DNA of 6,507 bases from UBA668 sp046052275. GTDB lineage: Bacteria; Actinomycetota; Acidimicrobiia; Acidimicrobiales; Ilumatobacteraceae. Each line of letters opens with the position of its first letter. Positions within the stretch are counted from its first letter, which is position 1. The position numbers and the translations under genes were made by a program. The stretch is from assembly GCA_046052275.1 (NCBI GenBank), contig JBJOMQ010000143.1:1-6507 (forward strand). Reading direction: 5' to 3'. This document shows positions 5,157-6,507 of this stretch, piece after piece. The notes under the pieces were generated by a model. The model saw only the letters and a program-made list of their open reading frames with translations, had not been told where the DNA came from and made no database searches.

Positions 5157-6507
5157 CGCTGCTCCGCTCCCGGGTGGACGCGGTGCTGTTCGATGTCGGC
5201 AACACCCTCGTCGAGCAGGCATCGCCAGGCACGCCGGTTGCGGATCTCGCCGCGGTGCCGTTGCGCGGTGCCGCGGAAGCGATAGCGGCACTGGCGGGGC
5301 GCGTCCGGATCGGAGTCGTCTCGAACACCACGGTGATGACGGCCGACGACCTGCGACGCCTGCTGACGCCCATCGGATGGACGCAGCATCTCGACTGCAT
5401 AGTCGCCACCGCCGAGCTAGGGATCCACAAGCCGTCACCTGAGCCGCTGCTCGAAGGGGCGCGTCGGCTTGGCGTCGAGCCAGGGCGCTGCCTGTATGTC
5501 GGCGATGCCGAGACGGACCGCGTCGCTGCCGAGGCGGCCGGGATGCAGTTCTGCGCAGCGGGGCCCGACCTGTCGCTGGTGCTCGATCGGTGGCTGCGTG
5601 GCGGCACCGAACTCGAGCGGAGTCTCGCCGTGCCCGGCATTCCCGATGCAGATGCTGCAGCACGGTGCGAACGTCGACTTGCCGCTCTTGCCAAGCCGCC
5701 GGGCTCGTTCGGGCGGCTCGAGCGTGTGCTGGTACGGCTTGCAGCAGCGCAGGGCCGCGCAACGCCGGCAGTCGATCCGGCCGCTGCCGCGGTGTTCGTC
5801 GGCGACCATGGCCACGCCGTCGACGACTTCGTCACCCCATGGCCGCAGGCGATCAGCCGGCAGGTGGCCGCACTGCTGGCCGATGGCCGGGCAGCCGGGT
5901 CGACATTCGCTGCCTCTGCGGGGGTGTACCTCGAGGTGATCGATGTCGGAATCGCCACCGGCGCCACGCCCGAGGGGGTCGTCAGCGCTCGCGTGGCCGA
6001 CGGCACGTCCAACCTGCGCTTCGGCCCTGCGCTCGACGAGCGACAGGTACGCGAGGCACTCGAGGCCGGCGCGGCGGCAGCAGCACGTCTGATCGGGGCA
6101 GGAACACGGGTGCTGTGCGTTGGCGAGGTGGGCATCGGGAATACCACCGTGGCATCGATCACCGCCTGCTGGGCGACCGGCATCGATGCTGCAGCGGCCA
6201 CAGGTCCCGGCGCCGGAGTTCCTCCGGATGCGCTCGAGCGCAAGCGAGGAGTCGTTCGCGACGTGGCAGCTGCGTTGGCCGGCGAGCGCGACCCGCTCGC
6301 AGTGTTGCGTCGCGCCGGCGGTCTTGAGGTGGCGGCGATGGCGGGCGCGATGCTTGCCTGCGCATCGCTGCGCGTGCCCGCAGTCGTCGACGGTGTGACG
6401 GCACTGGCTGCTGCTGCCATTGCTGGGGCGATGGAGCCCTCGACAGTGCACTTCCTCGTGGCGTCGCACGCGTCGGCCGAGCCGGCGAGCGCAGCGCTGT
6501 TGGCGCA
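5144..6507 (+). CDS. cobT: HAD-superfamily domain fused to CobT (NaMN:DMB phosphoribosyltransferase), 3' end cut by window
   Basis: One stop-free frame of 454 codons runs off the window. Residues ~10-150 form a HAD domain: motif I DVGNT at 17-21 (nucleophile Asp17), motif II VVSNT with Ser60, motif III Lys96 in GIHKPSPEP, and motif IV VGDAETD at 119-125. A short linker leads to CobT from ~160 on: KPPGSFGRLE at 184-193, GDHG at 220-223, VIDVGIATGA at 265-274, VGEVGIGNTT at 326-335, LRRAGGLEVAAMAG at 388-401, and SHASAEP at 441-447, whose Glu446 likely matches the catalytic base Glu317 of Salmonella CobT. About 30-50 residues seem missing past the edge. CobT makes alpha-ribazole-5'-phosphate from nicotinate mononucleotide and dimethylbenzimidazole, feeding CobS. 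The HAD part may dephosphorylate that product; this is inferred from the fusion. Motif I has Gly19 instead of the usual second Asp. The GTG start has an SD at 5130-5136 and overlaps cobS by 13 bp. Confidence 0.88.
   Translation, partial: MVDVALLRSRVDAVLFDVGNTLVEQASPGTPVADLAAVPLRGAAEAIAALAGRVRIGVVSNTTVMTADDLRRLLTPIGWTQHLDCIVATAELGIHKPSPEPLLEGARRLGVEPGRCLYVGDAETDRVAAEAAGMQFCAAGPDLSLVLDRWLRGGTELERSLAVPGIPDADAAARCERRLAALAKPPGSFGRLERVLVRLAAAQGRATPAVDPAAAAVFVGDHGHAVDDFVTPWPQAISRQVAALLADGRAAGSTFAASAGVYLEVIDVGIATGATPEGVVSARVADGTSNLRFGPALDERQVREALEAGAAAAARLIGAGTRVLCVGEVGIGNTTVASITACWATGIDAAAATGPGAGVPPDALERKRGVVRDVAAALAGERDPLAVLRRAGGLEVAAMAGAMLACASLRVPAVVDGVTALAAAAIAGAMEPSTVHFLVASHASAEPASAALLA

Noticed and set aside
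4849..6420. Long minus-strand ORF of 523 residues
   Set aside because: It is antisense to cobS and the HAD-CobT fusion, is Ala/Ser/Arg-rich and low in complexity, and has no motifs. It is a shadow of GC-rich codon bias.
1..6507. CRISPR array, tRNA, rRNA or insertion-sequence ends
   Set aside because: No regularly spaced repeats, tRNA-like cloverleaf, rRNA sequence or transposase motif was seen on either strand.

Overview
The window is high-GC, gene-dense DNA with strong G/C bias at third codon positions, GTG starts and tightly overlapping genes. This fits an actinobacterium. The acyl-CoA dehydrogenase tail and the B12 riboswitch style would suit many Actinomycetota, possibly Acidimicrobiia, but the lineage is an inference from composition and gene style only.

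Left part (1-1195): the first 210 bases hold nothing I can recognise. Positions 211-303 encode only the last ~30 residues of an acyl-CoA dehydrogenase, cut off upstream by an in-frame stop. After a short non-coding gap, an unrecognised protein of about 251 residues lies on the minus strand (440-1195) and diverges from the B12 locus.

Regulatory part (1196-1556): this intergenic region carries a cobalamin (B12) riboswitch aptamer, followed by a leader whose segments can form two mutually exclusive helices. One buries the Shine-Dalgarno of the first gene and the other frees it. The expected logic is translational repression when adenosylcobalamin is plentiful.

Right part (1557-6507): this is a compact, probably polycistronic plus-strand operon of btuF, btuC, btuD, a cobU remnant, cobS and a HAD-CobT fusion. 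BtuF captures corrinoid outside the membrane, BtuC is the permease and BtuD the ATPase. CobS and CobT assemble the nucleotide loop of cobalamin, so the operon couples corrinoid uptake to corrinoid completion. Adjacent genes are 4 nt apart or overlap.

Two features stand out. First, where cobU (adenosylcobinamide kinase/guanylyltransferase) is expected between btuD and cobS, only about 119 bp remain. They encode a degenerate P-loop fragment but keep overlapping stop/start junctions on both sides. Second, the last gene, cut by the window end, joins an N-terminal HAD-superfamily domain to a CobT domain. The HAD domain is a candidate for the otherwise missing alpha-ribazole(-phosphate) phosphatase (CobC role), but its first motif lacks the usual second Asp, so this is a hypothesis.
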